9,237 bases of DNA, taken from positions 8,863 through 18,099 of the forward strand of contig JAFMKX010000020.1 in assembly GCA_017852615.1 (NCBI GenBank). Direction: 5' to 3'. The first letter of the stretch is position 1, and each line of letters begins with the position of its first letter. A program made the translations under genes and the position numbers. The notes under the pieces were generated by a model. That model searched no databases and had not been told where the DNA came from. It saw nothing but the letters and a program-made list of their open reading frames with translations. This stretch comes from Pontimonas sp. (lineage in GTDB: Bacteria > Actinomycetota > Actinomycetes > Actinomycetales > Microbacteriaceae). Positions 1 to 6,388 of the stretch are shown in pieces.

Positions 1-735
1 GCCGACCTCGATGTCTATGCGACGTTTGAGGGCGATAACACTGTGTTGCTGCAGCTGGTGGCTAAGCGCTTACTCGGTGATTACGCGAAACAGTTCACAG
101 ATCCGGATTTTGGCACGATGGCGGGATACGTGGCAGAACAGATGGGTAACCTGGCGATTAATCGCTCTGGCTTGCGCCGCCTCGCCCAAAATGTTGCTGA
201 CTTTGGCTCCACGGCGCGCTCTATTGGATATGTCCGAACGACAGACTCTCAGCGCCAACTTCTCACCGACCGTGTGCACACCATGGTGGCGTCTGTGGCG
301 GATCACCTAAGGCCTGCGAGCAAACTTCCACCGCGGGAGGCGGCGGAGTTGATGAATCAGCACCAGAGTGAGTTGATTGATGCGGCCTGGGCCCACGCCG
401 AATTGGTGGTCTGGGAAGCTTTCACCACAGCGATTGACCGGATGCCCGAGGATGCCAACAAGCAGGTGTTGCGCTGGTTGCGCGACCTTCACGGTTTCAC
501 ACTCATTGAAAAGCACCGTGATTGGTATCTCATGAACGGTCGCCTCAGCGTCCATCGTGCAGAAGCGATCACGGACTACATCCATCACCGACTGTTCCCC
601 AGGCTTCGTCCCCATGCTGGGGCGCTGGTGGAGGGCTTTGGCCTGGCTCCTGGACACATCCGAGCTCCCATTGCTATGGGGGAAGAAGCCAAGCGCCAAG
701 AAGAAGCTCGCGAATATGAGCGAGGCCTTGCGTGA
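1..735 (+). CDS. Acyl-CoA oxidase, C-terminal part (5' end outside window)
   Basis: This is the last 244 residues of an acyl-CoA oxidase (families are usually about 650-700 residues); the reading frame is open from base 1, so the true start lies upstream. The enzyme performs the first step of fatty-acid beta-oxidation, making trans-2-enoyl-CoA and passing electrons from FAD to O2 to give H2O2. The fragment begins with the TFEGDNTVLLQ segment (fragment residues 8-18). In rat peroxisomal acyl-CoA oxidase the catalytic base is the glutamate of the equivalent FEG-NT motif, so Glu10 of the fragment is probably catalytic. The rest is the helical C-terminal oxidase domain, ending in a charged Glu/Lys/Arg-rich tail. 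The gene runs through its stop into the methyltransferase gene with a GTGA overlap. An ordinary acyl-CoA dehydrogenase is less likely because of this motif and the long C-terminal extension. Confidence 0.85.
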   Translation, partial: ADLDVYATFEGDNTVLLQLVAKRLLGDYAKQFTDPDFGTMAGYVAEQMGNLAINRSGLRRLAQNVADFGSTARSIGYVRTTDSQRQLLTDRVHTMVASVADHLRPASKLPPREAAELMNQHQSELIDAAWAHAELVVWEAFTTAIDRMPEDANKQVLRWLRDLHGFTLIEKHRDWYLMNGRLSVHRAEAITDYIHHRLFPRLRPHAGALVEGFGLAPGHIRAPIAMGEEAKRQEEAREYERGLA

Positions 736-1193
736 AACCTTCCCTTGCGTGGGCGTTGGTGGGGACACAGTTTGGGCTGTTGGCTGCGTTAGTTCTGTTG
801 CCTTCAGGAGGGCTTTGGGGGCGCGGACTTGTGGCTGTGGTGCTCTCTGGACTACTCATCGCGGGGGGACTGATTCTGGTGGCGCTTGCGGGATTTGGCT
901 TAGGCCGTTCGTTGACAGCGTTGCCCATCCCCAAGAACGACGGGCAGCTGGTGACCACGGGTCTCTATCGCTGGGTGCGCCACCCGATCTATACCGGCGT
1001 CGTATTGGCGGCGTTGGGCCTTGTGGTGGCCGGTGCCTCAGTGGCCCACCTGGTGGGCTTCCTTGCTTTGTATGTGGTGCTCATGACCAAGGCGCAACTA
1101 GAAGAAAAACTGTTGGCTGAGCGCTATGAAGAATACGAAGCGTATGCGCAACGCACCGGCAGATTCTTTCCACGCTGGAGCAGTGCCACCTAG
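732..1193 (+). CDS. ICMT/PEMT-type membrane methyltransferase family protein
   Basis: The 153-residue integral membrane protein belongs to the isoprenylcysteine carboxyl methyltransferase / phospholipid N-methyltransferase-like family. Hydrophobic segments cover roughly residues 5-23, 33-56 and 89-118. The family signature is present: G77-L-Y-R-x-V-R83-H84-P85-x-Y87-x-G89, followed by Glu124-Glu125 and the segment AERYEEYEAY. The RHP and Glu residues form the SAM-binding pocket at the membrane face in known members. The substrate cannot be read from sequence; bacterial homologues are mostly uncharacterised. The start is GTG at 732 inside the stop of the acyl-CoA oxidase gene (GTGA), with a weak purine-rich ribosome site (GAGCGAGG, 718-725), so translational coupling is likely. 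Family assignment is firm; function is not. Confidence 0.8.
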   Translation: MKPSLAWALVGTQFGLLAALVLLPSGGLWGRGLVAVVLSGLLIAGGLILVALAGFGLGRSLTALPIPKNDGQLVTTGLYRWVRHPIYTGVVLAALGLVVAGASVAHLVGFLALYVVLMTKAQLEEKLLAERYEEYEAYAQRTGRFFPRWSSAT

Positions 1194-1254
1194 GAAATTA
1201 GTTCCCTAGCGCGGACGGTGTGGTGTGCGGACGCCCTGCGACACTCGGGGTGCT

Positions 1255-1278
1255 TAATGTTTAGTCAACTTAACATTA
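1255..1278. promoter_or_regulatory. 24-bp interrupted palindrome, candidate operator
   Basis: The arms TAATGTT (1255-1261) and AACATTA (1272-1278) are exact reverse complements. The inner triplets AGT (1263-1265) and ACT (1268-1270) also pair, separated by CA; only the two T positions 1262 and 1271 break the symmetry. Ten of twelve dyad pairs therefore match. The AT-rich dyad is the size expected for a dimeric helix-turn-helix repressor (TetR or MarR type, for example). It covers the -35 box of the candidate promoter at 1270-1299, so a bound protein would occlude polymerase. The regulator is not identifiable from this window. Confidence 0.55.
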
Positions 1279-1299
1279 TGGGGTGTGCCGTGGTAGTTT
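1270..1299 (+). promoter_or_regulatory. Candidate leaderless promoter for the small membrane protein
   Basis: A -35-like TTAACA (1270-1275, five of six matches to TTGACA) is followed by an 18-base spacer and a -10-like TAGTTT (1294-1299, fitting TANNNT), preceded by TG in the extended -10 position (1291-1292). Six bases then separate the -10 from the ATG at 1306, so transcription would begin at or next to the start codon. No Shine-Dalgarno sequence precedes that ATG, which agrees with a leaderless mRNA, common in actinobacteria. This is motif reading only. Confidence 0.5.
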
Positions 1300-1305
1300 C
1301 GTTGT

Positions 1306-1473
1306 ATGCCCTGGACCGACATTCTTCTCTTCTGTGCTCTTGGCTTAGCCATTGCGGGCCTCGTGTTCACCGCGATCACTATCGTCTTGGTCAACGGTGA
1401 CAAGCGTCGAGCGAACGCGCCTCTGACGCGCCGAAGCACTGCGTTACACGCCGAGGCCGAGAGAGTCATATAG
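1306..1473 (+). CDS. Small single-pass membrane protein, 55 residues, unknown function
   Basis: An ATG-to-TAG reading frame encodes 55 residues. The N-terminus is short and ends in an acidic residue (MPWTD). It is followed by an uninterrupted hydrophobic stretch at about residues 6-29 (ILLFCALGLAIAGLVFTAIT, then IVLV), then Gly-Asp-Lys-Arg-Arg and a basic tail with TRRSTALHAEAERVI. The positive residues after the hydrophobic segment suggest an N-out/C-in single-pass topology. I do not recognise a family. Support for a real gene is its well-formed membrane segment and the promoter-like sequence placed exactly upstream for leaderless translation. It lies 90 bases before pntAA and could share its transcript. 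It could still be a chance frame; comparison with related genomes would decide. Confidence 0.5.
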   Translation: MPWTDILLFCALGLAIAGLVFTAITIVLVNGDKRRANAPLTRRSTALHAEAERVI

Positions 1474-1563
1474 TTCCCCTCCAGCACACATCTGCTAGCG
1501 TTGCTTCCACTCACCCTTGAGAAGGGGTCTTAGGGGAGTCACTTAACAGTCGAGGGTGAATTA
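1474..1563 (+). promoter_or_regulatory. Leader and ribosome-binding site of the pnt operon
   Basis: A strong ribosome-binding site, GAGGGTGA (1552-1559), lies four bases before the pntAA ATG at 1564 and fixes that start. Upstream, CCCTT (1514-1518) and AAGGG (1522-1526) can form a small hairpin with a three-base loop, possibly a weak terminator or a regulatory element. TTGAGA at 1517-1522 resembles a -35 box, but I could not place a good -10 at the right distance, so no promoter is assigned here. Confidence 0.45.
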
Positions 1564-2733
1564 ATGATTGTCGGAGTTCTCAAAGAGCCAATTTCTGGCG
1601 AAAAAAGGGTGGCAGCTACACCTGAATCCGTGAAGCAACTTGTGGCCGCAGGGTTGAAAGTTAGCTTCCAAAAAGGCGCAGGCGTTGCCGCAGGGTATGC
1701 CGATGATGATTACAAGGCAGCCGGCGCCACCGTGGCAGCGAGTGTCGATGTGGCAAAGGTCGATGTCTTGGCCCACGTTCGCCCGTTAGCGCCCGCCACG
1801 ATTAAGAAACTGAAAAAGGGCACCATCACCATGGGCCTCGCGTCACCTGCCTCGGAAGCTGCCGCCGTCAAGGCGTTGCGCGATCAGGGTGTCACGAGCT
1901 TTGCTCTGGAGCTTGTGCCCCGAATTTCTCGCGCTCAGTCGATGGACGCGCTGACCTCCCAGGCTCTTGTTGCTGGTTATCGGTGTGTGTTGGAGGCAGG
2001 CATGCGTTTGCCCCGCTTCTTCCCTCTCTACATGACGGCCGCTGGAACCGTGCCTCCCGCTACCGTCCTGGTCTTGGGCGCCGGTGTTGCCGGATTGCAG
2101 GCGATTGCCACCGCGAAGCGGCTGGGCGCCAAGGTGAATGCGTATGACGTGCGATCCGCCTCAGCCGATGAGGTGCGCTCCATGGGTGGAACATTCATCG
2201 AACTTGACTTAGACGTCGCAGCCGATGGCGCTGGTGGTTACGCCAAGGAATTGGCCGCTGATCGCGTCGCCCGTCAACAAGAATTGCTCACCCCGTATGT
2301 CAGCGCAGCAGATGTCATCATCACGACAGCAGCTATCCCGGGCCGACCAGCACCTCGCTTGATTACCGCCAAGATGATGAAAGACATGAAGCCCGGGTCG
2401 GTCATTATTGACCTCGCGGCAGAAACCGGCGGAAACGTCGAAGGTTCCAAGCCCGGTGTTGATGTTTCGGTCAGTGTCGGTAAGTCCGGCGGTGCCATCA
2501 CTCTGGTGGGAATGAAAGATGTTCCCTCCACCATGGCGTATGACGCATCACGGTTGTATGCCAAGAACGTCGCCAATTTGCTGGAGCTGATGACGAAGGA
2601 TAAGGCCGTCAAGCCAGATTTTGAGGACGAAGTTGTTGCCGGTGCGTGTCTCACCCATGCGGGTGAAATTCGCCACCAGCCCACCGCTGAAGCTCTTGCG
2701 CCGGCGAGTAGCGCGAAGAAGGGGACAAAGTAA
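1564..2733 (+). CDS. pntAA: H+-translocating NAD(P) transhydrogenase, subunit alpha-1 (NAD(H)-binding domain I)
   Basis: This 389-residue soluble subunit carries domain I of the Re/Si-specific transhydrogenase, which transfers hydride from NADH to NADP+ driven by the proton gradient. It starts MIVGVLKE, typical of the AlaDH/PNT N-terminal fold. The conserved loop RAQSMD is at residues 123-128. The Rossmann motif GAGVAG is at 172-177, with Asp195 at the end of the next strand (AYDVR), the residue that selects NAD(H). Later come the family segments PGRPAP and DLAAETGGN. The protein ends before the membrane segments, which are encoded separately by pntAB, the split arrangement known in Rhodospirillum and many actinobacteria (the E. 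coli PntA of about 510 residues is fused). Its TAA stop overlaps the next ATG (TAATG). The ribosome site GAGGGTGA supports the start. Confidence 0.96.
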   Translation: MIVGVLKEPISGEKRVAATPESVKQLVAAGLKVSFQKGAGVAAGYADDDYKAAGATVAASVDVAKVDVLAHVRPLAPATIKKLKKGTITMGLASPASEAAAVKALRDQGVTSFALELVPRISRAQSMDALTSQALVAGYRCVLEAGMRLPRFFPLYMTAAGTVPPATVLVLGAGVAGLQAIATAKRLGAKVNAYDVRSASADEVRSMGGTFIELDLDVAADGAGGYAKELAADRVARQQELLTPYVSAADVIITTAAIPGRPAPRLITAKMMKDMKPGSVIIDLAAETGGNVEGSKPGVDVSVSVGKSGGAITLVGMKDVPSTMAYDASRLYAKNVANLLELMTKDKAVKPDFEDEVVAGACLTHAGEIRHQPTAEALAPASSAKKGTK

Positions 2734-3035
2734 TGGACTCCATCAATATTCTGACGTTTTTCGTTCTGGCCGTCTTTGTGGGATTTGAAGTTGTCTCCAA
2801 AGTCTCCAGCACACTGCACACACCGCTGATGTCCGGGGCTAATGCCATTCACGGCATCATCCTGGTCGGCGCCATCATCGTGGCCGGTCACGCGGAATCC
2901 GCAGGGATTTTGATTCTGGCCCTCCTGGCAGTGCTGATGGCCACGGTCAACTTAGTAGGTGGCTTTGTCGTCACCGACCGGATGCTCGAAATGTTCTCCG
3001 GTAAGAAGAAGGCTTCGGAAGGAGCCCAGAAATGA
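2733..3035 (+). CDS. pntAB: H+-translocating NAD(P) transhydrogenase, subunit alpha-2 (membrane part)
   Basis: The 100-residue membrane protein supplies the alpha-side part of the proton-conducting domain II. It has three hydrophobic segments, at about residues 4-21, 36-52 and 55-78, and the characteristic segment HTPLMSGANAIHGI between the first two. A basic tail (SGKKKASEGAQK) ends the protein. Start and stop both overlap neighbours: the ATG lies within the pntAA stop (TAATG) and the TGA lies within the pntB start (ATGA). A ribosome site AAGGGG (2719-2724) is placed eight bases before the ATG. The overlaps suggest translational coupling for stoichiometric production of the complex. Confidence 0.95.
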   Translation: MDSINILTFFVLAVFVGFEVVSKVSSTLHTPLMSGANAIHGIILVGAIIVAGHAESAGILILALLAVLMATVNLVGGFVVTDRMLEMFSGKKKASEGAQK

Positions 3036-4405
3036 GCTTGATTTCAGTAGAGGTAGAAGCACTCCTGTATTTATTTGCAGCGGTCTGCTTCATCATGGCC
3101 CTCAAGGGCCTGTCATCGCCTAAGTCCGCGCGTCGAGGCAACCTGATCGGTGCCCTCGGAGCACTAGTCGGAATCGCGACCGTCTTTTTGGCGGAAGAAC
3201 TTCGCAACGTCGGATGGATTTTGCTGGTGATTGGTGTGGGAACACTGATCTCAGTTCCTGCGTCTCGCATGGTCAAAATGACCCAGATGCCCCAGTTGGT
3301 GGCTTTGTTCAATGGTGTGGGTGGTGGCGCTGCCGCCATCGTCGCTCTGTTGGAATTGCGCGCAGCTGACACACCAGGCTTCCTCATTGCGGTGGCATTC
3401 ACCATCTTTATTGGAAGCATTTCATTCTCTGGATCCGTCATTACCTTTGCCAAGCTGCAGGAAATGATGACTACGCGTCCGGTAATTTTTGCGGGCCAGC
3501 GCTACGTGATGATAATCCTTTCGGTGCTTGCTCTGGCAGGGGCCGTGTTGGTGGTTCTCGATGGCAACCTCGTGATTGCCACCTTGCTTCTGGTGGTGGG
3601 TCTGGTCATGGGACTTCTGCTGGTGCTGCCGGTGGGTGGAGCTGACGTTCCCATTGTTATCTCTTTGCTCAACGCGATGACCGGTCTTGCCGTTGCCGCC
3701 TCGGGTCTGGTCTTGGGCAACACCCTGTTGCTAGTCGGTGGAACGCTGGTGGGTGCTTCGGGAACCATTTTGACCAGGGCGATGGCCAGTGCCATGGGCC
3801 GCAGCGTCAACAACATCATCTTTGGCGCCTTCAAAGGTGGCTCCACGGCAGGTTCGACCGAAGTATCGGATCGTCCGGTTAAGTCCGGTTCGGCCGAAGA
3901 CGTGGCTATTTTGCTCGGCTACGCACAAAAGGTCATCGTGGTCCCCGGTTACGGACTTGCCGTTGCCCAGGCACAGCACACCATGTATGAATTGGCTAAG
4001 GCTCTCGAGGCAAAGGGAATCGAAGTTGTTTTCGGTATTCACCCTGTTGCTGGCCGCATGCCTGGTCACATGAACGTGTTGTTGGCAGAAGCGAATGTCC
4101 CCTACGAGGTGTTGCAGGAAATGGATGAGGTCAACCCTCAGTTCAAGACTGCTGACGTGTGTTTAGTTGTGGGCGCCAATGACGTGGTCAACCCATCAGC
4201 AAAGACGACGCCAGGCTCACCCATCTACGGCATGCCCATTTTGGATGCCGGCGATGCCAAGCAGGTGGTGTTCCTCAAGCGCTCGATGCGACCCGGTTTC
4301 GCCGGAATCGAAAACGAGTTGCTCTATGAGCCCAACACCACCCTGTTGTTTGGTGATGCCAAAGAAACACTCTCCAAGGTATTGAGCGCCGTCAAGGCGC
4401 TCTAG
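3032..4405 (+). CDS. pntB: H+-translocating NAD(P) transhydrogenase, subunit beta
   Basis: At 457 residues this matches the usual PntB length (462 in E. coli). Residues from about 8 to 260 form multiple membrane helices of the proton channel (domain II). The C-terminal third is the NADP(H)-binding domain III: VPGYGLAVAQAQH at 304-316 with the GYG nucleotide loop, GIHPVAGRMPGHMN further on, VGANDVVNP at 380-388, and KRSMRPGFAGIEN from residue 416. All are hallmark segments. The start ATG overlaps the pntAB stop (ATGA) and is preceded by a strong ribosome site AAGGAG (3019-3024) seven bases away. The last codons and the stop fall in a GC hairpin (4384-4402). The complex would feed NADPH to biosynthesis, possibly including the SDR and carotenoid steps encoded downstream. 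Confidence 0.97.
   Translation: MSLISVEVEALLYLFAAVCFIMALKGLSSPKSARRGNLIGALGALVGIATVFLAEELRNVGWILLVIGVGTLISVPASRMVKMTQMPQLVALFNGVGGGAAAIVALLELRAADTPGFLIAVAFTIFIGSISFSGSVITFAKLQEMMTTRPVIFAGQRYVMIILSVLALAGAVLVVLDGNLVIATLLLVVGLVMGLLLVLPVGGADVPIVISLLNAMTGLAVAASGLVLGNTLLLVGGTLVGASGTILTRAMASAMGRSVNNIIFGAFKGGSTAGSTEVSDRPVKSGSAEDVAILLGYAQKVIVVPGYGLAVAQAQHTMYELAKALEAKGIEVVFGIHPVAGRMPGHMNVLLAEANVPYEVLQEMDEVNPQFKTADVCLVVGANDVVNPSAKTTPGSPIYGMPILDAGDAKQVVFLKRSMRPGFAGIENELLYEPNTTLLFGDAKETLSKVLSAVKAL
4384..4402 (+). terminator. GC-rich hairpin at the end of pntB, possible attenuator or terminator
   Basis: GAGCGCC (4384-4390) pairs perfectly with GGCGCTC (4396-4402) around the loop GTCAA. The stem ends directly against the TAG stop of pntB (4403-4405). 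No run of T residues follows (next bases TAGAGCCTTCTC), so it is not a canonical intrinsic terminator, though actinobacterial terminators often lack U-tracts. It may reduce read-through into the downstream genes or protect the pnt message from 3' decay. Confidence 0.35.
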
Positions 4406-4416
4406 AGCCTTCTCGC

Positions 4417-4719
4417 ATGCCCGTCTTCGCTGTCATTTATCGATACGCGGATAAGCCTGAAATCATCGCAGAGCATCGACCTGCTCACCGTGAGTACCTG
4501 TCCTCCCTGCTGGGCGATGGCGGACTGATTGCCAGTGGTCGCATGGAAGGTGGCACGGGAGACTCTGCGCTGTTGCTCTTTGAGGCTGAATCACCCCAGG
4601 CCATTGAAGCGGTATTGAACCCTGATCCTTTTTGGAGCCTGGGCGTGATCGAGCAGCGTGAGATTAAGCAATGGCACATTGGCTCGGGATCTATTGGTCG
4701 AGACGGTGATGGGCACTAA
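4417..4719 (+). CDS. YciI-domain protein
   Basis: The 100-residue protein matches the YCII domain, a ferredoxin-like alpha/beta fold. The conserved signature is visible: R21-P-x-H24-x-x-Y-L, then the turn G36-L-I-x-S-G-R42, and the Asp70-Pro71-Phe72 motif followed by a short strand. In this family a His-Asp pair forms the putative active site, but few members have a defined reaction, so no substrate is proposed. The ATG sits 11 bases after the pntB stop and has no recognisable ribosome site, suggesting reinitiation by ribosomes leaving pntB. The 3' end overlaps the start of the SDR gene by 11 bases. The last dozen residues are variable and probably disordered. Confidence 0.85.
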   Translation: MPVFAVIYRYADKPEIIAEHRPAHREYLSSLLGDGGLIASGRMEGGTGDSALLLFEAESPQAIEAVLNPDPFWSLGVIEQREIKQWHIGSGSIGRDGDGH

Positions 4720-5509
4720 CGAGACTTCGTCGAGAGCCCCTCGTCGCGCCTTGGTCAGTGGTGCTAGTTCTGGCATTGGTGCCGCCACCGTTCGCGCCTT
4801 GTGTGCACGAGGCTATGAGGTCGTAGCAATCGCTCGGCGCGAAGACCGGCTAGCGAGCTTGGCCCAGGAAACAGGGTGCACCACGATGGTGTGCGATGTG
4901 ACCAACGAGCACGATGTGGAAGCGGTCCGTGCTTATCTTGCCAAGCGGGGCTCGCTGGATATTTTGGTGGCTAACGCCGGCGGTGCGATTGGCGCAGATC
5001 CCGTGGGAGAAGGTGATCCACGCGATTGGTCAGCAATGTTCGAGCTCAACGTCATCGGCACCCAACGTCTGATTCGCGCGATGCTGCCTCTGCTTCGCCA
5101 CGGCGCTCTGGAACACCAGGTAGCGGACATTGTGTCACTGTCCTCCACAGCAGCGTTTGTGAGCTACGAGGGTGGCGGGGGATACAACGCAGCCAAAGCG
5201 GGCGTGCACGCGATGCTGGGCGCTCTGCGCTTGGAATTAGCTGGCGAACCTATCCGGGTAGTGGAAATCGCTCCAGGCATGGTGCACACCGAGGAATTTG
5301 CCTTGAATCGTTTTGCCGGAGACGAGGCTAAACGAGACGCGCTCTATGAAGGCGTGGAGGCTCCGTTGGTCGCAGACGATGTGGCTGATGTCATTGTCTA
5401 CGCCGTGGGATGTCCCGCGCACGTCAATCTTGATCTGGTGCAAATGAGGCCGGTGGCCCAGGCGGCTCAACACAAATTACATCGTGGCCCGCTGCGCCCC
5501 AAGCTCTAA
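4709..5509 (+). CDS. SDR-family NAD(P)-dependent oxidoreductase
   Basis: A classical short-chain dehydrogenase/reductase of 266 residues. The cofactor motif GASSGIG is at residues 18-24. Arg43-Arg44 after the second strand favour NADP(H). D63-V64 and N89-A-G-G92 are the adenine and strand-4 motifs. The catalytic tetrad is Asn114, Ser146, Tyr159 and Lys163 (YNAAK). The substrate loop and C-terminus (NLDLVQMRPVAQ) resemble the YdfG group of hydroxy-acid/serine dehydrogenases, but the substrate is not readable. I chose ATG 4709, which overlaps the yciI-like gene by 11 bases. GTG 4706 is equally possible, while extension to GTG 4658 would add a non-homologous leader lying inside the previous gene. 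Placement behind the NADPH-generating transhydrogenase fits an NADPH-dependent reductase. Confidence 0.9.
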   Translation: MGTNETSSRAPRRALVSGASSGIGAATVRALCARGYEVVAIARREDRLASLAQETGCTTMVCDVTNEHDVEAVRAYLAKRGSLDILVANAGGAIGADPVGEGDPRDWSAMFELNVIGTQRLIRAMLPLLRHGALEHQVADIVSLSSTAAFVSYEGGGGYNAAKAGVHAMLGALRLELAGEPIRVVEIAPGMVHTEEFALNRFAGDEAKRDALYEGVEAPLVADDVADVIVYAVGCPAHVNLDLVQMRPVAQAAQHKLHRGPLRPKL

Positions 5510-5532
5510 TTCTTCCCCCAGCCTGGCAAGGA

Positions 5533-5538
5533 TAGAGT
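5533..5538 (+). promoter_or_regulatory. Candidate -10 box of a leaderless promoter for the prenyltransferase
   Basis: TAGAGT fits the actinobacterial TANNNT -10 pattern and ends six bases before the GTG at 5545, the same spacing as the promoter of the small membrane protein. The sequence 17 bases upstream (TTCTTC, 5510-5515) is a poor -35. The alternative is a leadered start using AAGGA (5528-5532), but that lies twelve bases from the GTG, longer than ideal. The 35-base gap after the SDR gene makes a separate promoter reasonable. Confidence 0.35.
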
Positions 5539-5544
5539 GAACCC

Positions 5545-6384
5545 GTGATCAGGCGACTTATCGAAATCTCCCGGCCTGTCCTGTGGGTTAACACCATTGG
5601 AACCACTGTCATTGGCATGTGGTTGGCTGGCGAGCTATGGACCTGGTCAATCATTCCGATTCTGCTCTGGGTGACGTTCCCTTTCAATCTGCTCATCTAT
5701 GGCATCAATGACATTTATGACCAAGACACCGATGCGGATAATGACCGCAAGGGCGGCTATGGCGGGGCCAAAATAAAGCCGGCGGAAACCCGCATGATTG
5801 CCTGGGGTGTCATCCTCACCAACATCCCCTTCCTGATTTATTTCGCGATTACCCTTCCCTGGCCCGCTGTGGCGTGGATGGGCGCCTATGCCTTTTCCTT
5901 TTGGCAATACTCAGCCCGCCCGCTTCGGTTCAAGGGCCGTCCCATTCTGGACTCGCTCTCCAACGCTGACTACGCCTTTCCCTTGGTCTTTGTCCCCTTT
6001 GCCCTGGGCGTGGAACCTACGTGGGCTGCAGCGATTGGCCTGATGGCCTGGTCGATGGCCAAGCACGTCTATGACGCCATCCAAGACATCGATGAAGATG
6101 GCTCGGTGGGAATCATCACGACCGCCGTGAAATTTGGCCTCAAAGGATCCTTGGTGTGGTCGGGATTCTGGTGGATTGTTTCGACGGCCTTCTTTGCGGT
6201 GGTGAACATTCCCGTGGCGGTGGTTAATGCCCTGCTCGCTGGATGGTTAGTGATTGCACTGTGGAGAAAACCCACCACGGCCTATGCCAAAGATATTTAT
6301 CGCTATTCCGTTGCTTTCCCCTACGTTGCCGGCGCTGTTGCCGGGGTGCAATTAGTCGTGAGTTTGACCATAGGAATGTTCTAA
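5545..6384 (+). CDS. UbiA-family prenyltransferase, lycopene-elongase-like
   Basis: The 279-residue polytopic membrane protein has both aspartate motifs of the UbiA superfamily: N55-D56-x-x-D59-x-x-x-D63 (NDIYDQDTD) and D177-x-x-x-D181-x-x-x-D185 (DAIQDIDED). These bind the Mg-diphosphate of an isoprenoid donor. About eight hydrophobic segments are visible. The N-terminal SRPVLW and the second motif followed by GIITTAVKFG resemble lycopene elongases (CrtEb of Corynebacterium, LyeJ/Lye of haloarchaea), which add C5 units to the ends of lycopene to start C50 carotenoids. The length fits (about 280-290). The desaturase-like gene follows after four bases, supporting a carotenoid role. A menaquinone or other UbiA function is not excluded. 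The GTG start is supported by conserved N-terminal sequence and a promoter-like box. Confidence 0.8.
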   Translation: MIRRLIEISRPVLWVNTIGTTVIGMWLAGELWTWSIIPILLWVTFPFNLLIYGINDIYDQDTDADNDRKGGYGGAKIKPAETRMIAWGVILTNIPFLIYFAITLPWPAVAWMGAYAFSFWQYSARPLRFKGRPILDSLSNADYAFPLVFVPFALGVEPTWAAAIGLMAWSMAKHVYDAIQDIDEDGSVGIITTAVKFGLKGSLVWSGFWWIVSTAFFAVVNIPVAVVNALLAGWLVIALWRKPTTAYAKDIYRYSVAFPYVAGAVAGVQLVVSLTIGMF

Positions 6385-6388
6385 AGCG

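Larger units (their letters stand above)
1194..1305 (+). promoter_or_regulatory. Intergenic regulatory region upstream of the small membrane protein
   Basis: These 112 bases follow the methyltransferase stop. The first 60 bases contain a short direct repeat, GCGGACG at 1211-1217 and 1227-1233, but no convincing terminator hairpin with a U-tract. The copies of GGGGTG at 1247-1252 and 1280-1285 flank the palindrome described separately. I see no tRNA, small-RNA or riboswitch structure that I recognise. Confidence 0.4.

Noticed and set aside
307..768. Minus-strand open frame of 153 codons
   Set aside because: It lies antisense to the acyl-CoA oxidase coding sequence, has no recognisable motif or ribosome site, and is explained by codon structure of the real gene.
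557..1120. Plus-strand open frame of 187 codons in another frame
   Set aside because: It straddles the acyl-CoA oxidase and methyltransferase genes. Its translation is rich in Cys, Gly and Arg without any domain, typical of an out-of-frame shadow.
1263..1268. Divergent minus-strand promoter using TTGACT (reverse complement of AGTCAA)
   Set aside because: No -10-like hexamer is found 16-19 bases downstream on the minus strand, and no minus-strand gene would be served.
2274..2891. Minus-strand open frame of 205 codons
   Set aside because: It is entirely antisense to pntAA/pntAB, whose conserved motifs are unambiguous.
4658..4708. Longer N-terminus for the SDR protein
   Set aside because: The added 17 residues lie inside the YciI-domain gene and do not resemble an SDR leader; GASSGIG is already at the usual distance from ATG 4709.
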